From positions 1 through 64,000 of the forward strand of contig NZ_JZJL01000005.1 in the NCBI RefSeq assembly GCF_000971335.1: DNA of 64,000 nt, read 5' to 3'. Below the pieces are notes generated by a model. It was given only the letters and a program-made list of their open reading frames with translations. It was not told the DNA's origin and made no database searches. This DNA is from Chromobacterium vaccinii (GTDB lineage Bacteria; Pseudomonadota; Gammaproteobacteria; Burkholderiales; Chromobacteriaceae). Of this stretch, positions 1 to 6,523 are shown in pieces. A program made the position numbers and the translations under genes. Numbering within the stretch: the stretch's first letter is position 1; each line of letters opens with the position of its first letter.

Positions 1-112
1 GCCCGCACAGTGCATTGAATTACCTGACCCCGGCCGAATACCGGGAGAAACACTTACCCCAACCACGCCTGATTGCTACCTAATCAGTGGTATACCAACT
101 GGGGAAAGGTCA
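1..112 (+). mobile_element. Right end of an IS3-type insertion sequence, cut by the window edge
   Basis: An open reading frame enters from outside the window and stops with TAA at 81-83. The coding part is followed by a short tail that ends in ...GGGGAAAGGTCA at about 112. IS3-family elements end in TG...CA, so 112 is a plausible right boundary. The left end and any target duplication lie outside the window, so the boundary is an inference. It is a different element from the one at 1163-2376, because the terminal sequence and the transposase tail differ. Confidence 0.5.
3..83 (+). CDS. IS3-family transposase (OrfB), C-terminal fragment
   Basis: The 26 visible residues begin PHSALNYLTPAEYREKH, which is the end of the rve integrase core found in IS3-family OrfB proteins (usual form RPHSxLxxLTPxEF). 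The catalytic DDE residues would lie upstream, outside the window, so activity cannot be judged. The frame is open from the first base, consistent with a gene truncated only by the window edge. The match is to a short but very characteristic motif; the subgroup of IS3 cannot be named from it. Confidence 0.7.
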   Translation, partial: PHSALNYLTPAEYREKHLPQPRLIAT

Positions 113-545
113 CAGGGTGCCTTGGTTTGTTGACCGGGAAGGTACTTTTTTCTTAAATGCTAGACGGGAGATGTGGTGTGCCCACGATGGCACGTTATGC
201 TAATATCATTAATGGCGAACTGTCTATCCGTGCTCGGCGAACTCGCTAGGTTAGTTAGATTTTGTAAGCTGTTGGAATGTTTCGGGAGAGAGGTCAAGCC
301 ATTATGCTGAATGAGGGTGAATTTTAAGGGACTTGTAGAATAGTATCGCCCAAAGCTGTCTGATCGATTATTTTGGCCACATTGTGGATGTTCTGCATCT
401 GCCAGAATTCTCGGCAAATAAATGGTTTTCCAGCAGCTTGGTTGAGAAGTAGAATCCATGATCATTAAGGAGATGGTTTTTCGATTTGTAGGCTCGGCGA
501 TGAGTTTTTTTCAACTGACTAAAAAGCAGAAGGAATCTAATTTCA
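113..545. other. AT-rich intergenic stretch with no supportable gene
   Basis: This stretch is clearly more AT-rich than the rest of the window and lies between an IS end and a methyltransferase gene. The longest reading frame, on the minus strand at 160-465, has no recognisable motif, no clear ribosome binding site and an amino acid mix unlike a folded protein. A short plus-strand frame near 461-560 runs into the methyltransferase start and looks incidental. I see no RNA gene or repeat. It is probably decayed accessory DNA. Confidence 0.4.
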
Positions 546-1199
546 ATGGAAATAAAAGCTAACGAAATTATTGCGGTTCGAAAAAAACTATCTGAAGACA
601 GTCTTGTTGCTGATCAAGCATTGCAGCACCATAAATGGGTAGCTGAATGGATTAATTCCCTTGCAAAAGATTCCGATTCAATACTGGAGATTGGGTGTGG
701 GAATTGTAAGCTGAGAAATTATTTAAAGGCTCGATACGTTGGTATTGATCCAATTAAACACAGTGACTTAAGTGATGAGGAGTACTTTAGAGTTGGTCAC
801 GGAGAGGCTGTGCCGTATCCTGCGGAAAGCTTTGATTTTATATTGGTTAAGGATGCGATTAACTATTTTTCGGATATAGCTCCTGTGCTTAGAGAGGCAT
901 CGCGGGTTTTAAATAGCAATGGCTCATTGTTGCTTACTGAAAGTGTTGGAAAGAAATTTCATCCTGCAACGCAAGTAATAAAGAATTTGCTAAAGAAGTA
1001 CATCGGCGTGGGTAGGAATATTTGGGATTCAACGTACTTGAATTGGTATGGTGTTTACTTTCTAATCAGATCGGCAAAGAGGTTTGGATTTGATTCGGAA
1101 TTCAAGTATGTGAAGGGGGAGTCTCGGTATTACTTGGTTCTAAAAAAGATTTCGAAACGCCATGACCTCCTCCCGCAAAAACGTAGCGGCGAAAAGTAG
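546..1199 (+). CDS. Class I SAM-dependent methyltransferase, 3' end replaced by an IS
   Basis: The 217-residue product carries the Rossmann motif I ILEIGCGNCKL (about residues 46-56), an acidic motif at VGID (about 65-68) and a motif IV-like stretch FDFILVKDAINYF (about 96-108), as in Methyltransf_11-type enzymes. The substrate is unknown; AT-rich orphan methyltransferases like this are common in surface-polysaccharide clusters, but no such cluster is visible here. The ATG at 546 is preceded by AGAAGGAA. The IS left end starts at 1163, so roughly the last 12 residues and the stop codon at 1197-1199 come from the IS. If the element is removed cleanly the frame would close after only about six codons, so the catalytic domain is probably intact. 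Confidence 0.75.
   Translation: MEIKANEIIAVRKKLSEDSLVADQALQHHKWVAEWINSLAKDSDSILEIGCGNCKLRNYLKARYVGIDPIKHSDLSDEEYFRVGHGEAVPYPAESFDFILVKDAINYFSDIAPVLREASRVLNSNGSLLLTESVGKKFHPATQVIKNLLKKYIGVGRNIWDSTYLNWYGVYFLIRSAKRFGFDSEFKYVKGESRYYLVLKKISKRHDLLPQKRSGEK
1163..1175 (+). repeat. Left terminal inverted repeat of the IS3-family element
   Basis: TGACCTCCTCCCG here is the exact reverse complement of 2364-2376. It begins with TG, as IS3 ends do. The preceding base pair still belongs to the methyltransferase gene. Confidence 0.85.
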
Positions 1200-1242
1200 A
1201 GATTTCTGGCAGATTTAAGCCCTTCCGGGCAGGAGATTTGTC

Positions 1243-1509
1243 ATGAAAAAATCGAAGTTCACCGAAGAGCAGATTGCCTTCGCGTTGCGCCAGGCGGAGT
1301 CCGGCACCACCGTCGCCGAGGTCTGCTGCAAGATGGACGTCTCCGAAGCCACCTTCTACAACTGGAAGAAGAAATACGGCGGCCTGGGCGTCAGCGAATT
1401 GCGCCGCCTGAAACAACTGGAAGAAGAGAACGCCCGCCTCAAGCGCATGGTCGCCGACCTGAGCCTGGACAAGCAGATGCTGCAGGAAGTCATCCAAAAA
1501 AAGGTGTGA
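1243..1509 (+). CDS. IS3-family transposase OrfA (helix-turn-helix)
   Basis: The 88-residue protein starts MKKSKFTEEQIAFALRQAE and shows the HTH_Tnp_1 fold: a helix-turn-helix over about residues 6-45 (SGTTVAEVCCKMDVSEATFYNWKKKYG spans it) followed by a leucine-rich coiled coil with ELRRLKQLEEENARLKRM. OrfA binds the IS ends and is fused to OrfB by a -1 frameshift to make the active transposase. The start at 1243 follows GGGCAGGAG. The gene overlaps orfB by four bases. It appears intact, unlike orfB. Confidence 0.9.
   Translation: MKKSKFTEEQIAFALRQAESGTTVAEVCCKMDVSEATFYNWKKKYGGLGVSELRRLKQLEEENARLKRMVADLSLDKQMLQEVIQKKV
1496..1503 (+). other. A7G slippery site for -1 programmed frameshifting between orfA and orfB
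   Basis: Seven A residues followed by G sit just before the orfA stop codon, at the position where IS3-family elements shift -1 to make the OrfAB transposase. I infer function from position and sequence; a downstream stimulatory structure was not modelled. Confidence 0.6.
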
Positions 1510-2344
1510 GGCCGGCTCGCAAACGCGAGTTGGCCAATTTCCTGATCGACGCGTACCGCGTCAGCATCCGTCGCGCCACCACGGTCATTCAACTGCGGCA
1601 AGCTACCTATTTTTATCGCCCTCACCCTCGAGACGATCGTGCGGAGCGGCAGCGAATCCGCGAGATCGCCGCCACCCGCATTCGTTATGGCGCGCGCCGC
1701 ATCCACGTCCTGCTGCGGCGTGAAGGCTGGCGGATCAATCACAAGAAGACCTACCGGATCTACTGCGAAGAAGGTCTGAACCTGCGGCGCAAACGGCCCA
1801 AGCGGCGAGTGGCGGCCGCGCACCGGCAAGCTCGGCCGGCGGTCTCCAGTTTGAATGCCTGCTGGAGCATGGATTTCGTCGCCGATCAGTTGTTCAACGG
1901 CCAGAAAATCCGGGCCTTAACTGTGGTGGATAATTTTAGTCGGGAGAGCTTGGCGATCACGGTGTGGATTTCGCGCTGAAAGCCGCAGACGTGGTTGCTA
2001 TGATGCAGCATGTGCAAGCCTTGCGCGGGACGCCGCAACGAATTCAGGTCGACAACGGCAGCGAGTTTATTTCCCTGGCGCTGGACCAGTGGGCCTATGA
2101 GCAAGGCGTCGCGCTGGACTTCTCACGACCAGGGAAACCCACGGATAATGCCTTTATCGAGTCATTTAACGGCAGTCTGCGGGATGAGTGCCTGAATGTG
2201 CATTGGTTTTTATTGCTGGATGACGCACGTGAAAAGATCGAGCGTTGGCGGCAGGATTAAAATGAATTCAGGCCGCACAGTTCGCTGGGCGACCAGACCC
2301 CGAGCGAGTTCCGACTTGCTCACCTTGAAGCCGGAAATCTCTAG
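1506..2344 (+). pseudogene. IS3-family transposase OrfB (integrase core), frameshifted and interrupted
   Basis: The first part reads to SLAITVWISR then stops at 1977-1979. The matching continuation is in another frame from about 1964 (DFALKAADVVAMM..., then DNGSEF and PGKPTDNAFIESFNG), so two extra bases in a GTGTGG stretch near 1960 explain the shift. The second part ends at a TAA (2258-2260) exactly where a Tyr codon is expected, and the typical tail NEFRPHSSLGDQTPSEF follows in the same frame to the TAG at 2342-2344. Parts of the DDE core (VVDNFSRE, DNGSEF, ESFNG with the Glu) are all still visible. Two independent lesions show this is a dead copy. Confidence 0.9.
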
Positions 2345-2363
2345 GCTAGACCGTTCGGTTAGC

Positions 2364-2376
2364 CGGGAGGAGGTCA
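2364..2376 (-). repeat. Right terminal inverted repeat of the IS3-family element
   Basis: CGGGAGGAGGTCA is the exact complement of the left end at 1163-1175, ending in CA. The following sequence CGGTCGGAAATTT returns to AT-rich DNA like that left of the element. Confidence 0.85.
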
Positions 2377-2662
2377 CGGTCGGAAATTTGATTGATTATG
2401 CAAAGTGGTGGAGTTTTAGAATGCGTGAGTGGCTTTTTATGGTGTGAATTCTACGTTTTTTTTCAGTTTAATTGATTAAATAAATCAATGTTGGCTAAAG
2501 TGCGTTGGGCTAGTTTTTTTGCGCTGAGTTCTTCTAAAAGAAAGCACATAAAAACTGAGATTTCGGGAGGAGTCCAGTTCATCACGGGCTGGTGGGAAGC
2601 GGCTGCGTTATGGTGAGTGCAGGCATGCCTAGACATGGTGGCTGTGTTATGTTGGAAAGTAC
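2377..2662. other. AT-rich stretch right of the IS, no supportable gene
   Basis: The base composition is like the DNA left of the IS, so it is probably the same acquired segment. A short open frame at its left side (ending near 2447) runs out of the IS and has no recognisable family. A 7-bp inverted repeat (ATTGATT / AATCAAT at 2471-2489) follows a T-run, but neither strand has a U-tract placed for termination. From about 2580 the composition shifts to the GC-rich chromosomal average. Confidence 0.4.
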
Positions 2663-2684
2663 AGGCCTCGCTGTTGCGAGGCCT
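2663..2684 (-). terminator. Terminator-like hairpin downstream of the low-complexity gene
   Basis: A 9-bp perfect stem (AGGCCTCGC at 2663-2671 and GCGAGGCCT at 2676-2684) with loop TGTT lies 30 bp past the stop of the minus-strand gene at 2714. Neither side has a long U-tract, so its strength is uncertain. Confidence 0.5.
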
Positions 2685-2713
2685 TATTGTGTACGTTGCC
2701 GGTGCTCCGTTTA

Positions 2714-3364
2714 TCAGGCCGTTGTGGAGATATTGGTGCTGGATACGCTGGGTTGCAGCAAGGATTGGTTGGTCTGGTATTGCGATACCGCCAACTGGCC
2801 GCTGCCGTTGCGCCGCTGAGCCTGCTCTACCGGGCGGGTGGCCTGGGCCGCGGGTTCGGTCGCGGTTTGGGCGGGCGTCGATGCCGGGGGTGTTGGTTGC
2901 TGCTTCGTGGCTGATGCCTGGGCCGTGTTTTGCGTTGCGGCCGGAGCCTGGGTTGTCACGTTGTTATTGGCGGCGGCGTTGTTGCCGGCGCCTGCCGCAG
3001 CGGCGGAAGGCGGATTGCCGTTTACGGCCGGAGCAGCCGCGGCCGCGGCCGCGGCCGCAGGTTGCGGCGCGGTGGCCAGCGTGGCCTTGCTCGCAGGCGC
3101 GGCGGCGGTTTGCGCGGTCGTTTGCTGAGCGGAAACCTGTTGAGCGGCCTGCTGCGCCCGGCTATTGGTCAGTTGCTGCTGCAGTTGTTGCTCAACCCGG
3201 GCGGAGTCTGGATTCTGCCGGACCGCGGTCTGGGTTTGAGGTTCGCTGGTGGCTTTCTGAACGGCGGCCTGGCCGTTTTCCACCGATGTCTGCGCCTGCC
3301 GGGTGTTTTGCCCGGCATAGAGCGTTTGCGCGGCGGGGTAGCCTACGCTCGCGATATTTGCCAT
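2714..3364 (-). CDS. Low-complexity Ala/Gln/Thr-rich protein of unknown function
   Basis: The 216-residue product has no recognised domain. It starts MANIASVGYPAAQTLYAGQ. A charged, Gln-rich part with EQQLQQQLTNSRAQQAAQQ (about residues 58-76) is followed by a long Ala/Pro/Thr/Gln-rich region containing an uninterrupted nine-Ala run, and a Ser-rich tail. There is no signal peptide or membrane segment. Reasons to believe it is a gene are a good promoter upstream (3395-3423), a hairpin downstream, and GC skew by codon position that favours this frame. The Ala run is encoded by GCGGCC-type hexamer repeats near 3036-3060. Its N-terminus resembles short structural or secreted proteins, but I do not assign a role. 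Confidence 0.6.
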   Translation of the reverse strand: MANIASVGYPAAQTLYAGQNTRQAQTSVENGQAAVQKATSEPQTQTAVRQNPDSARVEQQLQQQLTNSRAQQAAQQVSAQQTTAQTAAAPASKATLATAPQPAAAAAAAAAPAVNGNPPSAAAAGAGNNAAANNNVTTQAPAATQNTAQASATKQQPTPPASTPAQTATEPAAQATRPVEQAQRRNGSGQLAVSQYQTNQSLLQPSVSSTNISTTA

Positions 3365-3394
3365 GGCTAGGGTCCCAATGTTCCTATATCGCTG

Positions 3395-3423
3395 ATATTA
3401 GAACATTTTTCTTATTTTGATAA
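3395..3423 (-). promoter_or_regulatory. Sigma-70-type promoter for the low-complexity gene
   Basis: Read on the minus strand, TTATCA (3423-3418) is followed after 17 bp by TAATAT (3400-3395). The predicted start of transcription is about 25 bp before the ATG at 3364. The region is AT-rich in an otherwise GC-rich setting. It lies between this gene and the end of the TetR gene. Confidence 0.55.
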
Positions 3424-3436
3424 GGTTTTTTCCTGT

Positions 3437-4027
3437 CTAGTCGAACAGTACCAGTTGCAACATCCGCTGGGCCAGGGCATCCACGTCGAGCTCGCCGTCG
3501 CGCCGATACCATTGAACGGTCCAGTGCAGGCTGCCGAGCAGCGTGCGGCGCAGCAGCCGGGTGTCTTGCTTGACCAGGCCGGCGCCGGCAGCTTCGTCCA
3601 GCACCTGTTGCCATAGCATTTCGTAGCGGTCGCGCAACACCACCAGGCCGGGCTTGGCCGACTCCGATACGCTGCGCCATTCGTACAGCATGACCTCCAG
3701 CGCCGCTTGGTTGTCGCCCAGCAGCGAATGGAGGTGCACGCGGAACAGCGCGGCCAACTTGTCGCGGGTGTCGGTCGCGGCGGCGAGAGCGGCGGCCAGT
3801 TGTTCGGTGGTGCTGGCGATGCCCAGCGCCATCACCGCCACCAGGATCTCCTCCTTGGTGCGGAAATGGTAGAACAGGCTGCCGGACTGCATGCCGACGG
3901 CGCTGCCCAGATCGCGCACTGTCGTGCGCTCGTAGCCCTGGTCGCGGAACAGGATGGCTGCGGCGCGGATCAGCTCCATGCGCCGGCTGTTTTCCTCGGG
4001 AGGGCGGGTGGATTCCACGGCGCTCAT
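3437..4027 (-). CDS. TetR/AcrR-family transcriptional regulator
   Basis: The 196-residue protein has an N-terminal TetR helix-turn-helix: RMELIRAAAILFRDQGYERTT (helices 1-2), then VRDLGSAVGMQSGSLFYHFRTKEEIL (about residues 37-62, the recognition helix with the typical SLFYHFxxKEEIL). The remaining helical domain would bind a ligand and mediate dimerisation; ligand unknown. The start lies one base after the waaF stop codon region, so the two are probably co-transcribed and translationally coupled, an odd pairing with an LPS gene. It could be an autonomous regulator of a distant fatty-acid or efflux target. Confidence 0.88.
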   Translation of the reverse strand: MSAVESTRPPEENSRRMELIRAAAILFRDQGYERTTVRDLGSAVGMQSGSLFYHFRTKEEILVAVMALGIASTTEQLAAALAAATDTRDKLAALFRVHLHSLLGDNQAALEVMLYEWRSVSESAKPGLVVLRDRYEMLWQQVLDEAAGAGLVKQDTRLLRRTLLGSLHWTVQWYRRDGELDVDALAQRMLQLVLFD

Positions 4028-4028
4028 G

Positions 4029-5066
4029 TCAGTCCTGTGCGAGGGGGACGAGGGAAGGGAGCAGTCTCTGCGCAGCCTGCCACACCAGTTCCGGCTGCAT
4101 TTTTTCCAGGCAGTCGGTATGGCCGTACGGGCAGCTGCGCTCGAAACAGGGGCTGCAGTCCAGATTCAGCGACACGATCTCCGCCCGCTGCGACAGCGGC
4201 GGGGTGAAGTCTGGGCTGGAGGAGCCGTACAGCGCCACCAGCGGCTTGTCCAGCGCGGCGGCCACATGCATCAGGCCGGAGTCGTTGCATACGGCCAGCT
4301 TGGCCAGTCCCATCAGGTCTATCGCTTCGTCCAGGCCGGTGGCGCCGCACAGGTTGACGGCGGCGTCGCCGGCCAGCCGCGCGATGTCGTCACCGATCTG
4401 TTTGTCTTTGGCGGAGCCGAACAGCCACACCGCGTAGCCTGCGGCCTGGAAGCGCTTGGCCAGCTCGGCGAAGTGGCGGGCGGGCCAGCGCTTGGCCGGG
4501 CCGTATTCCGCGCCGGGGCAGAAGGCGGCGATGGGACGCGAAATGTCCAGGCCCAGCTTGGCCGCGGCCTGGCGTTGGACGGATGGGGTGGCTATCAGCT
4601 GCGGATCGGGAATGGGGCGCGGCAGCGGCTGATTGCGATCTTCCGCCAGCGCGCAGAAGCGCTCCACCATCATCGGCAGTTCTTGCTCGTCCAGTTCGCG
4701 GGCGTCGTTGAGCAGGCCGTAGCGCGATTCGCCGAGAAAGCCGGTGCGCAGCGGGATGCCGGCGAACAGCGGAATCAACGCCGATTTCAGCGAATTGGGC
4801 AGCACGATGACCTGATCGAAGCGCTCGCGCGCCAGGTGGCGGGCAACCTTCCAGCGTTCGACCAGTCGCAGCGCGCCATGGCCGAAGGGGTTGAGGTGGG
4901 ACTGGGCCACTTCCGGCATCCGCGCCAAGAGCGGCAAGGTCCAGGCCGGAGCGAACACGTGCAGCTCCAGCCCGGGATGGCGCTGATGCAGGCGGCGGTA
5001 CAGCGGCTGGGCCATTACGCTGTCACCGACCCAGGAAGGGCCGATGACCAGGATTTTCTTCTTCAT
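4029..5066 (-). CDS. waaF: ADP-heptose:LPS heptosyltransferase II
   Basis: WaaF adds the second L-glycero-D-manno-heptose to the lipopolysaccharide inner core on the cytoplasmic face of the inner membrane. The 345-residue length is normal for this GT9-family enzyme. Diagnostic features are the start MKKKILVIGPSWVGDSVMAQ, the central FCPGAEYGPAKRWP stretch (about 194-207), and the nucleotide-sugar segment CNDSGLMHVAAALDKPLVALYGSSSP (about 264-289). The C-terminal region contains the cysteine pair CSPCFERSCPYGH seen in heptosyltransferase II. It is followed one base later by the TetR gene and is separated from the upstream zinc-finger gene by a terminator. Confidence 0.93.
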   Translation of the reverse strand: MKKKILVIGPSWVGDSVMAQPLYRRLHQRHPGLELHVFAPAWTLPLLARMPEVAQSHLNPFGHGALRLVERWKVARHLARERFDQVIVLPNSLKSALIPLFAGIPLRTGFLGESRYGLLNDARELDEQELPMMVERFCALAEDRNQPLPRPIPDPQLIATPSVQRQAAAKLGLDISRPIAAFCPGAEYGPAKRWPARHFAELAKRFQAAGYAVWLFGSAKDKQIGDDIARLAGDAAVNLCGATGLDEAIDLMGLAKLAVCNDSGLMHVAAALDKPLVALYGSSSPDFTPPLSQRAEIVSLNLDCSPCFERSCPYGHTDCLEKMQPELVWQAAQRLLPSLVPLAQD

Positions 5067-5142
5067 GCGGTATTTCCGGTTCCAAACCCAAGCCGGCTGT
5101 CCGGTTCAGCGCGGCTTGGGTTTGGCGGCGGCAAGCAAAAAA

Positions 5143-5162
5143 GGTGTGGCCCTGGCCACACC
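5143..5162 (-). terminator. Rho-independent terminator after the glnE-ilvE-zinc finger genes
   Basis: The stem GGTGTGGC / GCCACACC (5143-5150 with 5155-5162) and a 4-base loop are followed on the minus strand by TTTTTT. It lies 27 bp after the zinc-finger stop and upstream of waaF, so waaF probably has its own promoter. Confidence 0.85.
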
Positions 5163-5188
5163 CTTTGCCATCGAGGCCGGCTGCGGGC

Positions 5189-5389
5189 TCAGTGATGGTG
5201 GCCGACGGGGCCGACCAGCTTGTACTTGGTGCCGCAGTACGGACAGAGGGCTTCGCCGGTCTTGTGCACCGGCAGGTAGACGCGCGGATGCGAGTTCCAT
5301 GCCTTCATGTCCGGCATCGGGCAGTGCAGCGGCAGGTCGTGCTGGGTGACTTCGATATAGCGTTCGGTATTTTCTTTCTGTTCTGCCAT
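5189..5389 (-). CDS. Small zinc-finger protein, CHCC type (NDUFS6-like)
   Basis: The 66-residue product, starting MAEQKENTERYIEV, has the zf-CHCC pattern: Cys in LPLHCPMPD, His in NSHPRVYLPVH and the pair CPYCGTKY near the C-terminus, which would bind one zinc ion. The family includes a subunit of mitochondrial complex I and short bacterial proteins of unclear role, often next to ilvE in beta-proteobacteria. I chose the ATG at 5389 because AAGGA lies just upstream at normal spacing; the more upstream ATGs at 5410 and 5395 have none. It follows ilvE and ends at a strong terminator. Confidence 0.85.
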   Translation of the reverse strand: MAEQKENTERYIEVTQHDLPLHCPMPDMKAWNSHPRVYLPVHKTGEALCPYCGTKYKLVGPVGHHH

Positions 5390-5488
5390 GGTCATTCCTT
5401 GTTGCGGCAAGCGGGTGTCCGAAATGCATGTGCCAGCAGGCCGGCTGTGACCGGTCGCTGCTGGCGCGCAGTGCGGATATTACCCGTT

Positions 5489-6412
5489 TTATTTCACGTA
5501 TGTGAGCCAGTGTTCGTGTTCGGCGTCCAGGCCCTTGACGATGTTGAAGTAGCGCTTCTGGATTTCGGCGGTGATCGGGCCGCGGCTGCCGGCGCCGATC
5601 GGGCGGCGGTCCAGTTCGCGGATCGGGGTCACTTCGGCCGCGGTGCCGGTGAAGAAGGCTTCGTCGGCGCTGTAGACTTCGTCGCGGGTGATGCGCTTCT
5701 CGATCAGCTCCAGGCCCATTTCCTTGGCGATCTGCACCACGGTGTCGCGGGTGATGCCTTCCAGCGCGCTGGTCAGGTCCGGAGTATAAAGCTTGCCCTT
5801 GCGGACGATGAAGATGTTTTCGCCGGAGCCTTCGGCGACGAAGCCGTCAACGTCCAGCAGCAGCGCCTCGTCGTAGCCGTCGGCGGTGGCTTCGTTGTTG
5901 GCCAGGATGGAGTTCATGTAGTTGCCGTTGGCCTTGGCCTTGCACATGGTGATGTTGACGTGGTGGCGGGTGAAGGAGCTGGTCTTCACGCGGATGCCTT
6001 TTTCCAGGCCTTCCTCGCCCAAGTAGGCGCCCCACGGCCAGGCGGCGACGATGACCTGCACGTCGTTCTTCATCGGCGCCACGCCCAGCTTGCCGGAGCC
6101 ATAGAAGGCCATCGGACGGAAATAGCAGGACTTCAGGTCGTTGGCCTTGACCACGTCCAGATGGGCCTGGCTGATCTGTTCCGGGCTGAACGGCAGGGCC
6201 ATGCCCAGGATCTTGGCGGAGCGGAACAGGCGTTCGGTATGGTCCTGCAGACGGAAGATCGCCGGGCCTTTCGGGGTTTCATAGGCGCGCACGCCTTCGA
6301 ACACGCCCATGCCGTAGTGCAGGGTGTGGGTCAGCACGTGAGTGGTGGCGTCGCGCCAGTCCACCAGTTTGCCGTCATACCAGATATATCCGTCGCGATC
6401 AGCCATCGACAT
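5489..6412 (-). CDS. ilvE: Branched-chain amino acid aminotransferase
   Basis: IlvE is the PLP enzyme that makes the last step of leucine, isoleucine and valine synthesis, using glutamate as amino donor. The 307 residues match the class IV fold: [18 protein letters not shown] near the N-terminus (about 26-43), the PLP lysine in [16 protein letters not shown] (about 156-171), the segment [17 protein letters not shown] (about 184-200) and the phosphate-binding [11 protein letters not shown] (about 220-230). It lies between glnE and the zinc-finger gene on the same strand, so the three could be one transcript. Confidence 0.95.
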   Translation of the reverse strand: MSMADRDGYIWYDGKLVDWRDATTHVLTHTLHYGMGVFEGVRAYETPKGPAIFRLQDHTERLFRSAKILGMALPFSPEQISQAHLDVVKANDLKSCYFRPMAFYGSGKLGVAPMKNDVQVIVAAWPWGAYLGEEGLEKGIRVKTSSFTRHHVNITMCKAKANGNYMNSILANNEATADGYDEALLLDVDGFVAEGSGENIFIVRKGKLYTPDLTSALEGITRDTVVQIAKEMGLELIEKRITRDEVYSADEAFFTGTAAEVTPIRELDRRPIGAGSRGPITAEIQKRYFNIVKGLDAEHEHWLTYVK

Positions 6413-6523
6413 CTCAGTCTTCTCCTGTGTTGTGCTTGGTGTGGCGGCGGGTCGCGCCGGGGCGCCCGCAGCCGTGTTGATGGACCAGTGTATACCGCGG
6501 CCCGAGGACTTGTGAACCCGGGA

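Larger units (their letters stand above)
1163..2376 (+). mobile_element. Decayed IS3-family insertion sequence, about 1.2 kb
   Basis: The element has 13-bp perfect terminal inverted repeats (TGACCTCCTCCCG at 1163-1175 and its complement at 2364-2376). A second inverted motif, TAGAGATTTC(T/C)GGC, lies inward at 1197-1210 and 2330-2343. Between them are orfA and orfB in the IS3 arrangement with an A7G slippery site. The GC content is much higher than the flanking DNA. I see no matching target-site duplication: left flank ends CGCCA, right flank begins CGGTC. orfB has a frameshift and a stop, so the copy cannot move itself. Confidence 0.88.

Noticed and set aside
160-465. 101-residue minus-strand frame at the window start
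   Set aside because: No motif, no ribosome site, and it lies in AT-rich DNA where such frames arise by chance.
3036-3060. Simple repeat suspected as a CRISPR-like or REP element
   Set aside because: It is a GCGGCC hexamer run coding for Ala inside the low-complexity gene, with no spacers.
2617-3420. Long plus-strand frames of up to 267 residues opposite the low-complexity gene
   Set aside because: They lack a ribosome site and a promoter, are Arg/Pro/Gly/Trp-rich in the way shadows of GC-rich genes are, and the minus frame has a promoter and terminator.
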